A stretch of 15,112 nucleotides of DNA from Promethearchaeota archaeon. GTDB lineage: Archaea; Asgardarchaeota; Lokiarchaeia; Sigynarchaeales; SOKP01. The translations under genes were made by a program, and so were the position numbers. Below, piece after piece: positions 7,497 to 14,365 of the stretch. The notes beneath the pieces were generated by a model. It saw nothing but the letters and a program-made list of their open reading frames with translations, made no database searches and was not told the DNA's origin. Numbering within the stretch: position 1 is the first letter of the stretch; each line of letters begins with the position of its first letter. The stretch spans positions 1 through 15,112 of the forward strand of contig DAOUUT010000058.1 in NCBI GenBank assembly GCA_030668025.1, given 5' to 3'.

Positions 7497-7940
7497 ATGT
7501 CGGAAATAAAGCTTGAAAAGTTCGACCAAATTGGAATAGTCGTAAAAGATATCGAGAGTGCTACTAAAATATTCGGTGGCATCATGGATTTTAAAACTAA
7601 ACTAAATATCGTCGAACAGAGTTCTACGGTCTGGTATAAAGAAAAGGAGGTTACATTTCAAATGAAAAAGGTGATGCAGAACTTCGGAGGAAAACAATTC
7701 GAAATCGTAGAAATTGTAGATTCAAACGGAGACCACCTTTATTTAGACTTTATTAAAGAAGGTAATGAAGGGCTACATCACCTAGGGGCTTACACCAAGA
7801 ATGCGGATGAATTAATTGAACATTTTAAAAACCAATATAACATCGATGTTATCCAAACCGGAAAAGCGGGAAAAGTGAAATTCGACTATTTAAACACCAA
7901 AAAAACTCTCGGATTCTATTTAGAATTAATCTCTTTTTAG
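7497..7940 (+). CDS. VOC superfamily protein (glyoxalase / methylmalonyl-CoA epimerase-like)
   Basis: 147 residues, the size of a two-module vicinal oxygen chelate protein such as methylmalonyl-CoA epimerase or glyoxalase I. Repeated modules are visible. The first begins FDQIGIVVKDIESATKIF and the second GLHHLGAYTKNADELIEHF. Candidate metal ligands are Q11 (where His is commoner), an Glu in FEIVEIV (69 or 72), H95 of HHLG, and E143 in the final strand YLELIS. The VOC fold needs a divalent metal and acts on small carbonyl or thioester substrates; the specific reaction cannot be read from sequence. There is no adjacent mutase, so epimerase is not supported by context. It lies 61 bases after the HcyBio gene on the same strand with no strong terminator between, so co-transcription is likely. 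The ATG has no obvious ribosome binding site. Confidence 0.83.
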   Translation: MSEIKLEKFDQIGIVVKDIESATKIFGGIMDFKTKLNIVEQSSTVWYKEKEVTFQMKKVMQNFGGKQFEIVEIVDSNGDHLYLDFIKEGNEGLHHLGAYTKNADELIEHFKNQYNIDVIQTGKAGKVKFDYLNTKKTLGFYLELISF

Positions 7941-7945
7941 AAATC

Positions 7946-7957
7946 GCATATATTTTT
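7946..7957 (+). promoter_or_regulatory. Probable TATA box for the thiamine-diphosphate enzyme gene
   Basis: GCATATATTTTT lies just after the VOC stop and about 55-60 bases before the ATG at 8009, which would give a short leader. A second AT element (AATATTTAA near 7975-7983) could make the transcript nearly leaderless; the lack of a Shine-Dalgarno motif before 8009 fits that. Confidence 0.35.
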
Positions 7958-8008
7958 GATAATTCTACATTAGCAATATTTAATTCTTATTTTTAATATT
8001 GATTTTAT

Positions 8009-9751
8009 ATGTCTAAACAAAATGTAAGTCCTTTAGATGGTGGGGACTTAGTAATAAAATCTCTCCTCAAAGAAGGAGTAACAAAGATATTCGGACTTGT
8101 GGGTGGAGAATTACTAAGGATATATGACGCTATAGAACGGTATGGCCGTGAAGAAGGAATAGATACTGTGATGGTTCGACACGAACAAGCCGGTGGACAT
8201 ATGGCAGATGCTTGGGCACGAGCTACAGGGAAATTAGGGGTTTGTTTAGGTACTGCGGGTCCAGGGGTGACTCACCTAGTTCCTGCTGTGGCTGTTGCAT
8301 GGGCGGATTCAATTCCACTTCTCGTTATAGGAGCACAGATTGCTAGGATGTTTGATGATACAGGGATTCTCCAAGGTGGATTAGATCAAATGAAATTAAT
8401 GGAACCTATTACAAAACTACAGATATCCGTCGAAGATCCATATGAAATCCCAAGAGCAATACAAAGAGCTATTAAAGTCGCGATGTCGGGTAGAAGAGGT
8501 CCTGTTTTTCTAGAATTTAGAGAAACTGCTCTTGTAAGAAAGGCTTCTGATGACGATGCTAAAAATATTTTAGATCCAGCGCAGTATAGACCTATCTATA
8601 GGCCTGTTGGAAACCCGGATGCAATTAAAACAGCAGTAGAAATTTTAAAAACTGCGAAAAAACCGTTAATTGTAGCAGGTGGCGGCATTCACGCATCAGA
8701 CGCATCTGAAGAACTAAAGAAATTATCAACAACATACAAACTTCCGGCGGGGACCAGTATAAATGGTGTTGGTTCAATAGATCTTCGTAGTGAAACTTAT
8801 GTAGGCTCTTATCTAGTTGCAAACGCTTATCGAAAAGCAGTCTCTGAAGCCGATGTAGTACTCTCTCTTGGGGCTAAATGGGATTATTCAATACTATTTG
8901 GAGCTCCACCCATTTGGAACCCTAATGCTAAAATCATTCAAGTTGATATCGATCCAGAGATGATTGGACGAAATAGGGCTGTTGAAGTTGCTATTATTGG
9001 CGATGCTAAAGTCGTGATAAACCAGCTATTAACTGAAATGGAAAGTTCGCTCCCAAAAGAAAAGATCACCGAATGGGCCGAATGGAATACTTACCTTAGC
9101 GATATAAAAAAAAATGACGCTCTAATGATTCAAAAAATATTGAAATATAATAAATTACCTATGAAACCTGAAAGACTTGCATATGAAGTCTTGGATTTTA
9201 TAAGTTCCGATACACAATTAGTTATTGATGGGGGAGATATAGCTGTTTTTACTTTTGGTCTAATTAGTAATTTTCCTCGGGATCCTAGAACGCTCTACTT
9301 TCCTTTAACGATGGGGCACTTAGGTACTGGAATTCCACACGCGATTGGGGCGAAAATAGCGAAATCGGATAAACAAGTTGTTTGTATCAGCGGAGATGGA
9401 AGCTTTATGTTTAATGTACAAGAGCTAGCAACAGTTGTACAAATGAATTTACCTATAATTATTGTAATTGCGAATAACTCCGCGTGGGGTATGATTAAAT
9501 CAAAACAGAAGGGAGAATATAAGAAGCGGTTCATTGATGTAGACCTCCCTGCTATAGATTACGCTGAAATCGCAAAAGGATTTGGCTGCTATGCCGAAAA
9601 AATAATAAATCCCGAAGATATTAAACCTGCTTTACAACGTGCTGTAGATTCAGGAAAACCTAGCATACTTGATGTTAAAATAGCCTTTGAAACGCCAATA
9701 GCAATGAAAGTCATTGGAAATCTTAAGAAAAATCGTGGTTTGTACGGATAA
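8009..9751 (+). CDS. Thiamine-diphosphate enzyme, IlvB / 2-hydroxyacyl-CoA lyase class
   Basis: 580 residues with the full three-domain architecture: N-terminal TPP domain (about 10-180) with the catalytic Glu E59 (VRHEQAGGH), a central Rossmann-like domain (about 205-340; AGGGIHAS, IIQVDIDPEMIG, IGDAK), and a C-terminal TPP-binding domain (about 395-555) with GDG at 462-464 and NN at 489-490, the metal-diphosphate signature. Such enzymes form or break C-C bonds next to a carbonyl, for example acetolactate synthase, 2-hydroxyacyl-CoA lyase, oxalyl-CoA decarboxylase and benzaldehyde lyase. True acetolactate synthase is doubtful: no regulatory small subunit, ilvC or ilvD is nearby, and segments such as LFGAPPIWNPNAKIIQVD lean toward the lyase/decarboxylase side. 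The gene follows the VOC gene by 68 bases. The N-terminus beginning MSKQNVSPLDGGDLV is a natural start. Class is certain, substrate is not. Confidence 0.9.
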   Translation: MSKQNVSPLDGGDLVIKSLLKEGVTKIFGLVGGELLRIYDAIERYGREEGIDTVMVRHEQAGGHMADAWARATGKLGVCLGTAGPGVTHLVPAVAVAWADSIPLLVIGAQIARMFDDTGILQGGLDQMKLMEPITKLQISVEDPYEIPRAIQRAIKVAMSGRRGPVFLEFRETALVRKASDDDAKNILDPAQYRPIYRPVGNPDAIKTAVEILKTAKKPLIVAGGGIHASDASEELKKLSTTYKLPAGTSINGVGSIDLRSETYVGSYLVANAYRKAVSEADVVLSLGAKWDYSILFGAPPIWNPNAKIIQVDIDPEMIGRNRAVEVAIIGDAKVVINQLLTEMESSLPKEKITEWAEWNTYLSDIKKNDALMIQKILKYNKLPMKPERLAYEVLDFISSDTQLVIDGGDIAVFTFGLISNFPRDPRTLYFPLTMGHLGTGIPHAIGAKIAKSDKQVVCISGDGSFMFNVQELATVVQMNLPIIIVIANNSAWGMIKSKQKGEYKKRFIDVDLPAIDYAEIAKGFGCYAEKIINPEDIKPALQRAVDSGKPSILDVKIAFETPIAMKVIGNLKKNRGLYG

Positions 9752-9777
9752 CTCGCTTGGATAATTATTTAACAAAC

Positions 9778-9798
9778 TTTTTTTTTACTTATTTTTTT
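9778..9798 (+). terminator. Oligo-T terminator after the thiamine-diphosphate enzyme
   Basis: A run of 9 T (9778-9786) followed by a run of 7 T (9792-9798), beginning 27 bases after the stop codon. Archaeal RNA polymerase terminates at such T-tracts without needing a hairpin, and none is seen. Confidence 0.6.
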
Positions 9799-10025
9799 AA
9801 TCTTGGAATTATCTTAGGATGAATTTTGGAAAATTCTAATTAAACATCAAAAAGTCCATTTTTCCCTTCATTTTCTTTTTACACTCTATTTATTTTGTAG
9901 AATGAATCTTTAAACTCCAAAGTTGAATATGAGGATTATTAAAAAAAATTTAAATCAATGCAGAATAAACATAATCTAAAAAATGCTATTAATTATAATT
10001 CTATATTTTTAAGAGGTAAAGAAAA
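9799..10025 (+). promoter_or_regulatory. Upstream region of the SDR gene: TATA-like element and ribosome binding site
   Basis: Most of this spacer is featureless AT-rich DNA. A TATA-like AATTTAAAT lies at 9947-9955, which would give a leader of about 50 bases. A GAGGT ribosome binding site at 10013-10017, 8 bases before the ATG at 10026, fixes the start. The dehydrogenase therefore probably has its own promoter. Confidence 0.45.
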
Positions 10026-10829
10026 ATGTCAGAAGATAAATTTTTAATAAAAAAAGTCGTCTTAATTACAGGGGCAGGGAGTGGGTTCGGAAGAGCTTTT
10101 GCGGTTGCTTTTGCGAGTAAGGGGGCAAATTTAGTGTTAAACGACATCAACATGAAGGGTCTTGAAGAAACGCGTGATTTGGTTTTAAAAGACTATAATG
10201 TAGAAATACTTCTCGCTCAAGCAGATATTTCAAAGTTAGAAGACGTCGAAAGAATGAAAAAACAAGTGTTTGAAAGGTTTGATAATGTATTTATATTGAT
10301 TAATAACGCTGGAATTGATGGTGGTGCATATAAATCGCTATCTGCATCAGAAGAAACATACGATAAAGTTATGGGGATCAATGCTAAAGGTACTTGGAAT
10401 GTGACAAAGACTTTCTTTAGAAAAATGAAAAGCCAAAGGCAATTTAAACCAATTCGGGCTAAAATCATCAATATTGCATCCTGTGCTGGAACAGCGAATG
10501 GAATAAATCCGATGTTAGGTATATATAGCGCTTCTAAAGCCACAGTTATTGCGTTTACAAAACTTTGGGCTTTGGAACTTGGCCCAGTTGATATAACTGT
10601 CAATGCTTTATCGCCAGGAGTGTTCCTTACACCCATATATGATAACGACCCAAAGAAAATTCGACAGTTCCTAGAAACGAGAGGTGTTAAAATCCCTATA
10701 GACAAGATTGGAAATTCCAAATGGGTGGCAGATCTCGCCCTATTTTTAGCATCTCCGGTAGCTGATTATATAACTGGCCAAAACATAATTTTAGATGGCG
10801 GAATGACAATCTCAATTAATAAACTATAA
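10026..10829 (+). CDS. Short-chain dehydrogenase/reductase, NAD-type classical SDR
   Basis: 267 residues, a classical SDR. The Rossmann nucleotide motif TGAGSGFG is at residues 15-22. The acidic residue ending the second strand (D40, context LVLND) favours NAD(H) over NADP(H). NNAG is at 93-96, the catalytic Ser is probably S152 (IASCAG), and YSASK gives Y167 and K171. The Ser-Tyr spacing is 15 rather than the common 13, a small local insertion. The C-terminal SPG motif and the closing DGGMT are standard. It oxidises or reduces an alcohol/carbonyl pair; 3-oxoacyl reductase, sugar dehydrogenase or acyloin reductase are all possible. It lies on the same strand as the thiamine-diphosphate enzyme but is separated by a terminator and 274 bases, so it is a neighbour rather than a proven partner. 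Confidence 0.9.
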   Translation: MSEDKFLIKKVVLITGAGSGFGRAFAVAFASKGANLVLNDINMKGLEETRDLVLKDYNVEILLAQADISKLEDVERMKKQVFERFDNVFILINNAGIDGGAYKSLSASEETYDKVMGINAKGTWNVTKTFFRKMKSQRQFKPIRAKIINIASCAGTANGINPMLGIYSASKATVIAFTKLWALELGPVDITVNALSPGVFLTPIYDNDPKKIRQFLETRGVKIPIDKIGNSKWVADLALFLASPVADYITGQNIILDGGMTISINKL

Positions 10830-11208
10830 ATTGGCACATCAAACGACTTCAAAATCAAAATTATCTAATATTCTAATAATAATTTCTTTTGATTAATGGA
10901 TTTGGATTAGATTTAACCCAAAATGAATATTTAAAATCCTAAAAAGTAAGAAGTTTATGCTAAATCGAATTTATTAACTGTAGAGAATCAAAAGAAAGAA
11001 AAATACAAGAGCATATAAATTTATGGAACCGTTTCTGAGTGAAACATTTTATTTGCACCATTCTTTAATTTAAATAAATTTAACCTTATTTTAGATTTGA
11101 AACCGAATTGAAACGACATAGATTACATTTTGTTAAATTGTAAAATCTATTTAATTATATTAAAATATTTATTTGAACTACTCATTTTAAAAAAAATAGG
11201 AAATTATA

Positions 11209-11231
11209 TGATGCTCTTATAAAAAGCATCA
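11209..11231. repeat. Inverted repeat, 7-bp stem, 9-base loop
   Basis: TGATGCT (11209-11215) and AGCATCA (11225-11231) are perfect complements around CTTATAAAA. It stands out as a structured island in the non-coding region, but its role is unknown. Confidence 0.5.
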
Positions 11232-11394
11232 ATTTATGGCATTAATTCTGCTTGACCAGGCATTTATTCTCACTCAATTTGTTAATTGAAATGTATTTAA
11301 CTTCTTCTTCTTTTTAATTTAAAGCCAAAATGGATGATTTATATTTAATTTTTCCAAAGCTATTTATTAATTACACAAAATTTATTTAAACTCC

Positions 11395-11422
11395 TAAAAA
11401 AACGAGATAGAACATTTTTTTA
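11395..11422. terminator. A7/T7 inverted repeat, likely bidirectional terminator
   Basis: TAAAAAAA (11395-11402) and TTTTTTTA (11415-11422) flank 12 bases. On the minus strand this gives a T7 tract about 55 bases after the DUF885 stop; on the plus strand a second T7 tract would stop read-through from the SDR side. This fits archaeal oligo-T termination between convergent genes. Confidence 0.45.
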
Positions 11423-11456
11423 AGCTAATGTTAATGAAATTCTTTTTATTGTAATT

Positions 11457-12680
11457 CTATGCTAAATCGGAGGGGAGAATCGGGTTGATAAGCAGATCTC
11501 GAAAATTCTTAGCTGAAGGAAATTCCCCGTATTTATTTATTATGAGTTTACTTCCTATATTATACGAGAAGGAAGTAGTTGAATATAATGGATTAAATAT
11601 TAATTTTATTCGATTTTTTATGTTTTCTTGGCTAAAGATTTCAAAACTTGTTGCGTACTGAATTAATCTCTCTTCGCTCCACCCGTCAATAAGAGCGTGA
11701 TAAGCAAGATTATGCAAATAAAGGGATATTTTTCCTTTTACTCTGTTTTGTGTCATCATTATTTCAAGAGAATCTTCCTTTGACGAGTCTGGACAAAAAT
11801 CTCGTAAGTTAATCTCTGCTTGTTCCCGATAGTCAAAAAGCATATTCACTGCTATATTCGCTATTCCTTCACTAATTATTAACTTGGGCGAATTTAGTAG
11901 CAGGATTGAGTGTTCAAATTGATTTAACTCGCGATATAACTTCTGTTCTTTGACAACAAATTCTGTATGATGGCCAGGGTAGCCTTCGTGAGCGGCAGCA
12001 GACAAAAATGCAGTCCAATACATGTTATAATTCGGGTTAACCACTATTCGGGAGCGAAAATTACCCAAGAACCAATTATAACAAGCCCATTTTGCTTCAT
12101 TATTGCTGTTATTTTTTACTAGCTCTAAATTAACATGCTCATTTTCAGGTAAGAGATCGACAAATAATTCTTTAGTTCGCTCTCTCGTGATGTTGAGAGC
12201 TTTCTTAAATAATTTAAACACATTACCTTCGGGAATTGTTCGTTGTACTCTTAAATCGTTCATTCGTTTTTCTAAACTTCCAAGACCACCATACGCTGTG
12301 TTAAACTCTTCTTTTAAGTTATCCAATTCAGATTCGTTAACTGGTTGTAAGGGAACATCATATAACCTTAAAAACTGTTCCTTAGTAGAAATCTCGATCC
12401 CAATTAGATTTTCTATTGAAGTCCTCATCGCAATTAACATTTTACCCAAATATCGTTCCCGCTTTTTATCATAACCTTGCTTAAATAAATCTTTTTGTAG
12501 AGCTTTACAATCTATTAAAAGATTGTTGGGTGAAGTTATAACCTCGTTATCAACGATTTTATGTAATTTTTTAGGACCAATATAAAAATCTACATATCCC
12601 TTAATATGTTTGTCTATGTGAAATATTAAACGTAAAAATTTTGTTTCAAACATAAATTTCGTCTCTAAAAAGTTAATCAA
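11457..12680 (-). CDS. DUF885-type zinc metallopeptidase-like protein
   Basis: 407 residues. The DUF885 signature is clear: HEGYPGHH at residues 231-238, giving H231, catalytic-type E232 and H237, and about 35 residues on SEGIA (E271), the probable third metal ligand. This places it among gluzincin-like metalloproteins related to carboxypeptidases. The rest is mostly helical, as in the family. No signal peptide is visible, so a cytoplasmic role in peptide breakdown is likely, though few members have a proven substrate. Bacterial members are commonly longer (about 550-600 residues), so this is a compact form that appears shortened at its N-terminal side. The ATG at 12680 fits a TATA box about 30 bases upstream; a second Met at residue 10 (12653) is an alternative start. 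The stop is TAG. It lies downstream of L15e on the same strand, but with its own promoter. Confidence 0.82.
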   Translation of the reverse strand: MINFLETKFMFETKFLRLIFHIDKHIKGYVDFYIGPKKLHKIVDNEVITSPNNLLIDCKALQKDLFKQGYDKKRERYLGKMLIAMRTSIENLIGIEISTKEQFLRLYDVPLQPVNESELDNLKEEFNTAYGGLGSLEKRMNDLRVQRTIPEGNVFKLFKKALNITRERTKELFVDLLPENEHVNLELVKNNSNNEAKWACYNWFLGNFRSRIVVNPNYNMYWTAFLSAAAHEGYPGHHTEFVVKEQKLYRELNQFEHSILLLNSPKLIISEGIANIAVNMLFDYREQAEINLRDFCPDSSKEDSLEIMMTQNRVKGKISLYLHNLAYHALIDGWSEERLIQYATSFEIFSQENIKNRIKLIFNPLYSTTSFSYNIGSKLIINKYGEFPSAKNFRDLLINPILPSDLA

Positions 12681-12709
12681 AATATCTAAATTTCCAATAA
12701 TTATTAAAG

Positions 12710-12717
12710 TTTATAAA
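12710..12717 (-). promoter_or_regulatory. Probable TATA box for the DUF885 gene
   Basis: TTTATAAA, a near-perfect archaeal TATA box, is centred about 34 bases upstream of the ATG at 12680. Transcription starting about 25 bases downstream would give an almost leaderless mRNA, which fits the absence of a Shine-Dalgarno motif. Confidence 0.45.
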
Positions 12718-12829
12718 TGAAAATTAGAATTTTTTAATAAGCATTCCACGAGAGTAATAACCATGGATTAAAAAGAATTTCCTTGTTATGTTTACTGAGA
12801 AAGAAGGTTAAATTTTGATAAAAACCTAT

Positions 12830-13417
12830 TTATTTACCACGACCTTTATTTGCGCCTAAGCTTGGGCGTGTCTTTTCAGACCCCCATCCTTTTTTATGTA
12901 ACCCTCGAGCTTTTCTTCCCGAAGAGGTCAAACCCCGGGAAACTCTCCTTTTATGAGGTGCTTCGCAAATCCAATTAATTTTTGGGTCTGCCTTTATTAC
13001 AGGATGCGATGGATCTACAAGTATAACCTCGTAATACCAACTTCGACCGTCGGCATATACTTTATAGCTATTGAGGACTTCCATATTGGGATATTTACGT
13101 TGTACGCGTTCTTCAGCGACCCATTGTAAATTTTTACCGGTAGTATATTTAGAGACACCCATCGCGCGAGGCTTCCTACCTCGTTTCGGCCGAACCTTGT
13201 GCATTCCTCCTTTTCTGATTCTCGCTCGAACAACGATATAGCCTTGTTTAGCTTTATAGCCAAGGGTTCGTGCCCTATGCAATTTAGTCGGTCTTTCAAC
13301 CCGTTCGACAGACTTTCCCTTTCTGTATTTGATTCCTCTTTCCCAATGATTTGTTTGATATCCAGTTTCGTGTTTTTCGAACGTTTCTTTTACATAACTA
13401 TATCCCGATTTAGTCAA
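12830..13417 (-). CDS. rpl15e: Large-subunit ribosomal protein L15e
   Basis: 195 residues, the standard length of archaeal L15e, a large-subunit protein shared by archaea and eukaryotes and absent from bacteria. The match runs end to end: GYSYVKETF, VERVERPTKLHRARTLGYKA, KQGYIVVRARIRKGG, MGVSKYTTGKNLQWVAEERV, RKYPNMEVLNSY, WYEVILVDPSHPVIK, the basic KRRVSRGLTSSGRKARGL, and a Lys/Arg/Gly-rich tail for rRNA contact. The start is TTG at 13417. The protein aligned from that codon has the expected N-terminus, no ATG precedes it, and GGAG at 13428-13431 (spacing 10) is a good ribosome binding site. It is the first gene of its strand segment; the DUF885 gene follows after 149 bases. Confidence 0.97.
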   Translation of the reverse strand: MTKSGYSYVKETFEKHETGYQTNHWERGIKYRKGKSVERVERPTKLHRARTLGYKAKQGYIVVRARIRKGGMHKVRPKRGRKPRAMGVSKYTTGKNLQWVAEERVQRKYPNMEVLNSYKVYADGRSWYYEVILVDPSHPVIKADPKINWICEAPHKRRVSRGLTSSGRKARGLHKKGWGSEKTRPSLGANKGRGK

Positions 13418-13427
13418 TTTAGGTAAT

Positions 13428-13431
13428 CTCC
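13428..13431 (-). promoter_or_regulatory. Ribosome binding site deciding the TTG start of L15e
   Basis: The minus strand reads GGAG 10 bases before TTG at 13417. The same spacing is seen before rnp3 and rnp2, which suggests a real pattern in this genome. Confidence 0.55.
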
Positions 13432-13745
13432 AATAGCAATCTAATATTAATAAATATTGAAATTATGTAAAATTAATTAATTTTGTTATTTTGTTGGCTT
13501 TTTGAATTGGCAATAATAATTAAAATTTTCACATCTTATATCTGTAGTTATTAAATTTAGTTTAATCTTTAATATATTATCTATAATTGATAAAATTTAA
13601 GTTTAGCGTCTATAGATTCCATTTCGAATGGCGCGTAAGTTAATCTTTTCCTATTTTTGTTAACAGATATTTTTATAATTTTATTTGGATTTTTATTATT
13701 AACAAACTCTTATAGAATTTATTACTACAGGAAATCGATTTTCAA
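13432..13745. promoter_or_regulatory. Divergent promoter region between L15e and the DUF2095-like gene
   Basis: About 310 AT-rich bases without a gene. It must carry promoters for both flanking genes; a TATA-like TTTATAA at 13672-13678 could serve the plus-strand gene (start 13746). A short, unusually GC-rich patch near 13619-13640 includes the inverted repeat CCATT-TCG-AATGG (13619-13631) followed by CGCG. It may be an operator or a small structured RNA; no more can be said. Confidence 0.4.
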
Positions 13746-14288
13746 ATGGAGAAAACGGGAAAAAACAAAAACGGTGAAAAGGGAAAAGAAGAAAAGGAAA
13801 TAGAGAAGGGGCTTAAAAACTTAGAGAAGAATATAGATGTTATTAATGAGAATGGTTTGAAAATGTCGTACGACAAAACAGAACTAGAGCACAAATTTCC
13901 TAGACTAATGCGTGAATTATCTGAAAAGAGTAAATCTTTAAAGATTAAGACTGTCGATTACGAGTTTGAACGATGCGATGAGGGGCCAAATTTAGTTCAG
14001 GTCAACGATTATTGCGAGGACTTACGGGATCTTGGTGCAATCGATTTCATTAGGCGTTGTAAGGAAAACGAGGAAGCGTTTGCTATTTTAGATTATCTTT
14101 TAGAAAGAAAAGAGTTAGCCCTCCAAGAATACAATGTTTTAAAAAATCGGATAAAAGAAGAGGGGGGTTTACAGAAATTAGTAAACGAGTGTGGTGGTTT
14201 AAAGGCGCCTGGCTACTATGAAAAAAAGTACCATAGAACAAAAATTTTAACTGATAACGACCTTAATAAAAGTAAGAATTTAGATTAA
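13746..14288 (+). CDS. DUF2095-like archaeal protein
   Basis: 180 residues. A very lysine- and glutamate-rich N-terminal extension (about 1-45, probably disordered) precedes a domain that resembles the archaeal family DUF2095: FPRLMRELSEKS at about 51-62, then IDFIRRCKENEEAFAILDYLLERKELALQEYN, and a C-terminal GLKAPGYYEKK. The middle reads as a helical segment of the type 'xDFIRRCxxxEEAxxIxDYL'. Family function is unknown; it is found in archaea and contains no catalytic motif that I can see. The ATG at 13746 has only a weak upstream AGGA (13729-13732). It is transcribed away from L15e and converges on the winged-helix pair. The last codons and stop lie inside the stem of the candidate C/D RNA. 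Family identity is from remembered motif pattern and should be taken as moderately sure. Confidence 0.75.
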   Translation: MEKTGKNKNGEKGKEEKEIEKGLKNLEKNIDVINENGLKMSYDKTELEHKFPRLMRELSEKSKSLKIKTVDYEFERCDEGPNLVQVNDYCEDLRDLGAIDFIRRCKENEEAFAILDYLLERKELALQEYNVLKNRIKEEGGLQKLVNECGGLKAPGYYEKKYHRTKILTDNDLNKSKNLD

Positions 14289-14360
14289 TGATGAACTTAT
14301 GACAATTGATAAGAGCTAAGCTCTAGCGATGACGTTGTCGCCCCAATCTGAAATCTAAAT
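14278..14360 (+). ncRNA. Candidate box C/D sRNA (or L7Ae-type kink-turn element)
   Basis: A perfect 9-bp stem (ATTTAGATT 14278-14286, AATCTAAAT 14352-14360) encloses box C ATGATGA (14288-14294) and box D CTGA (14348-14351). One unpaired base precedes box C, while box D directly abuts the stem. This is exactly what a kink-turn requires: a three-base bulge A-A-U followed by tandem G-A pairs. An internal C' candidate GCGATGA (14326-14332) differs from RTGATGA at one position, and CTAA (14316-14319) is a weak D' candidate. The 15 bases before box D (14333-14347) would be the D guide. At 83 bases it is longer than usual for archaea, and the spacings (21 and 15) exceed the usual 12 or so. It overlaps the DUF2095 stop codon and ends 6 bases before the convergent gene. 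The target is not identified. Confidence 0.5.
14312..14341. repeat. Two adjacent small palindromes inside the candidate sRNA
   Basis: AGAGCT-A-AGCTCT (14312-14324) is a perfect 6-bp palindrome around one base. Directly after it, GCGAT/GTCGC (14326-14330 and 14337-14341) can pair with one G-U. These may be internal structure of the RNA, or a competing hairpin that acts as a transcription stop between convergent genes. Confidence 0.45.
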
Positions 14361-14365
14361 CTTAT

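Larger units (their letters stand above)
10830..11456. other. 627-base gene-free AT-rich region
   Basis: No credible reading frame, tRNA or box C/D motif pair is visible on either strand. It contains two small inverted repeats: GTTTC-TGAGT-GAAAC at 11031-11045, and TGATGCT/AGCATCA with a 9-base loop at 11209-11231. An A7/T7 element lies near the 3' end of the DUF885 gene. TATA-like words are frequent (for example around 11012-11025). It may hold the 3' ends of two convergent transcripts. A decayed gene or an unrecognised short RNA cannot be excluded. Confidence 0.5.

Noticed and set aside
7497..7940. Calling the VOC protein methylmalonyl-CoA epimerase
   Set aside because: The first metal ligand position is Gln rather than His, and no methylmalonyl-CoA mutase or carboxylase gene is nearby, so the specific name is not justified.
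8009..9751. Calling the thiamine enzyme acetolactate synthase (ilvB)
   Set aside because: No small subunit or downstream branched-chain genes are present, and several segments differ from true acetolactate synthases. Only the class is supported.
10217..10720. 167-residue open frame on the minus strand
   Set aside because: It lies wholly opposite the SDR gene, whose motifs are unmistakable. Its composition looks like a reverse-complement shadow, with no family pattern and no start signals.
12103..12474. 123-residue open frame on the plus strand
   Set aside because: It is antisense to the DUF885 gene, with serine/leucine-rich low-information sequence and no ribosome binding site; a shadow.
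13015..13299. 94-residue open frame within L15e, other frame
   Set aside because: L15e matches its family along its whole length in the main frame; the alternative frame has no recognisable pattern.
14333..14347. 23S rRNA as target of the D guide
   Set aside because: The complement of the guide shares a GGGGCG core with a conserved domain V sequence, but from memory it has an internal mismatch and the pairing is short; the target is left open.
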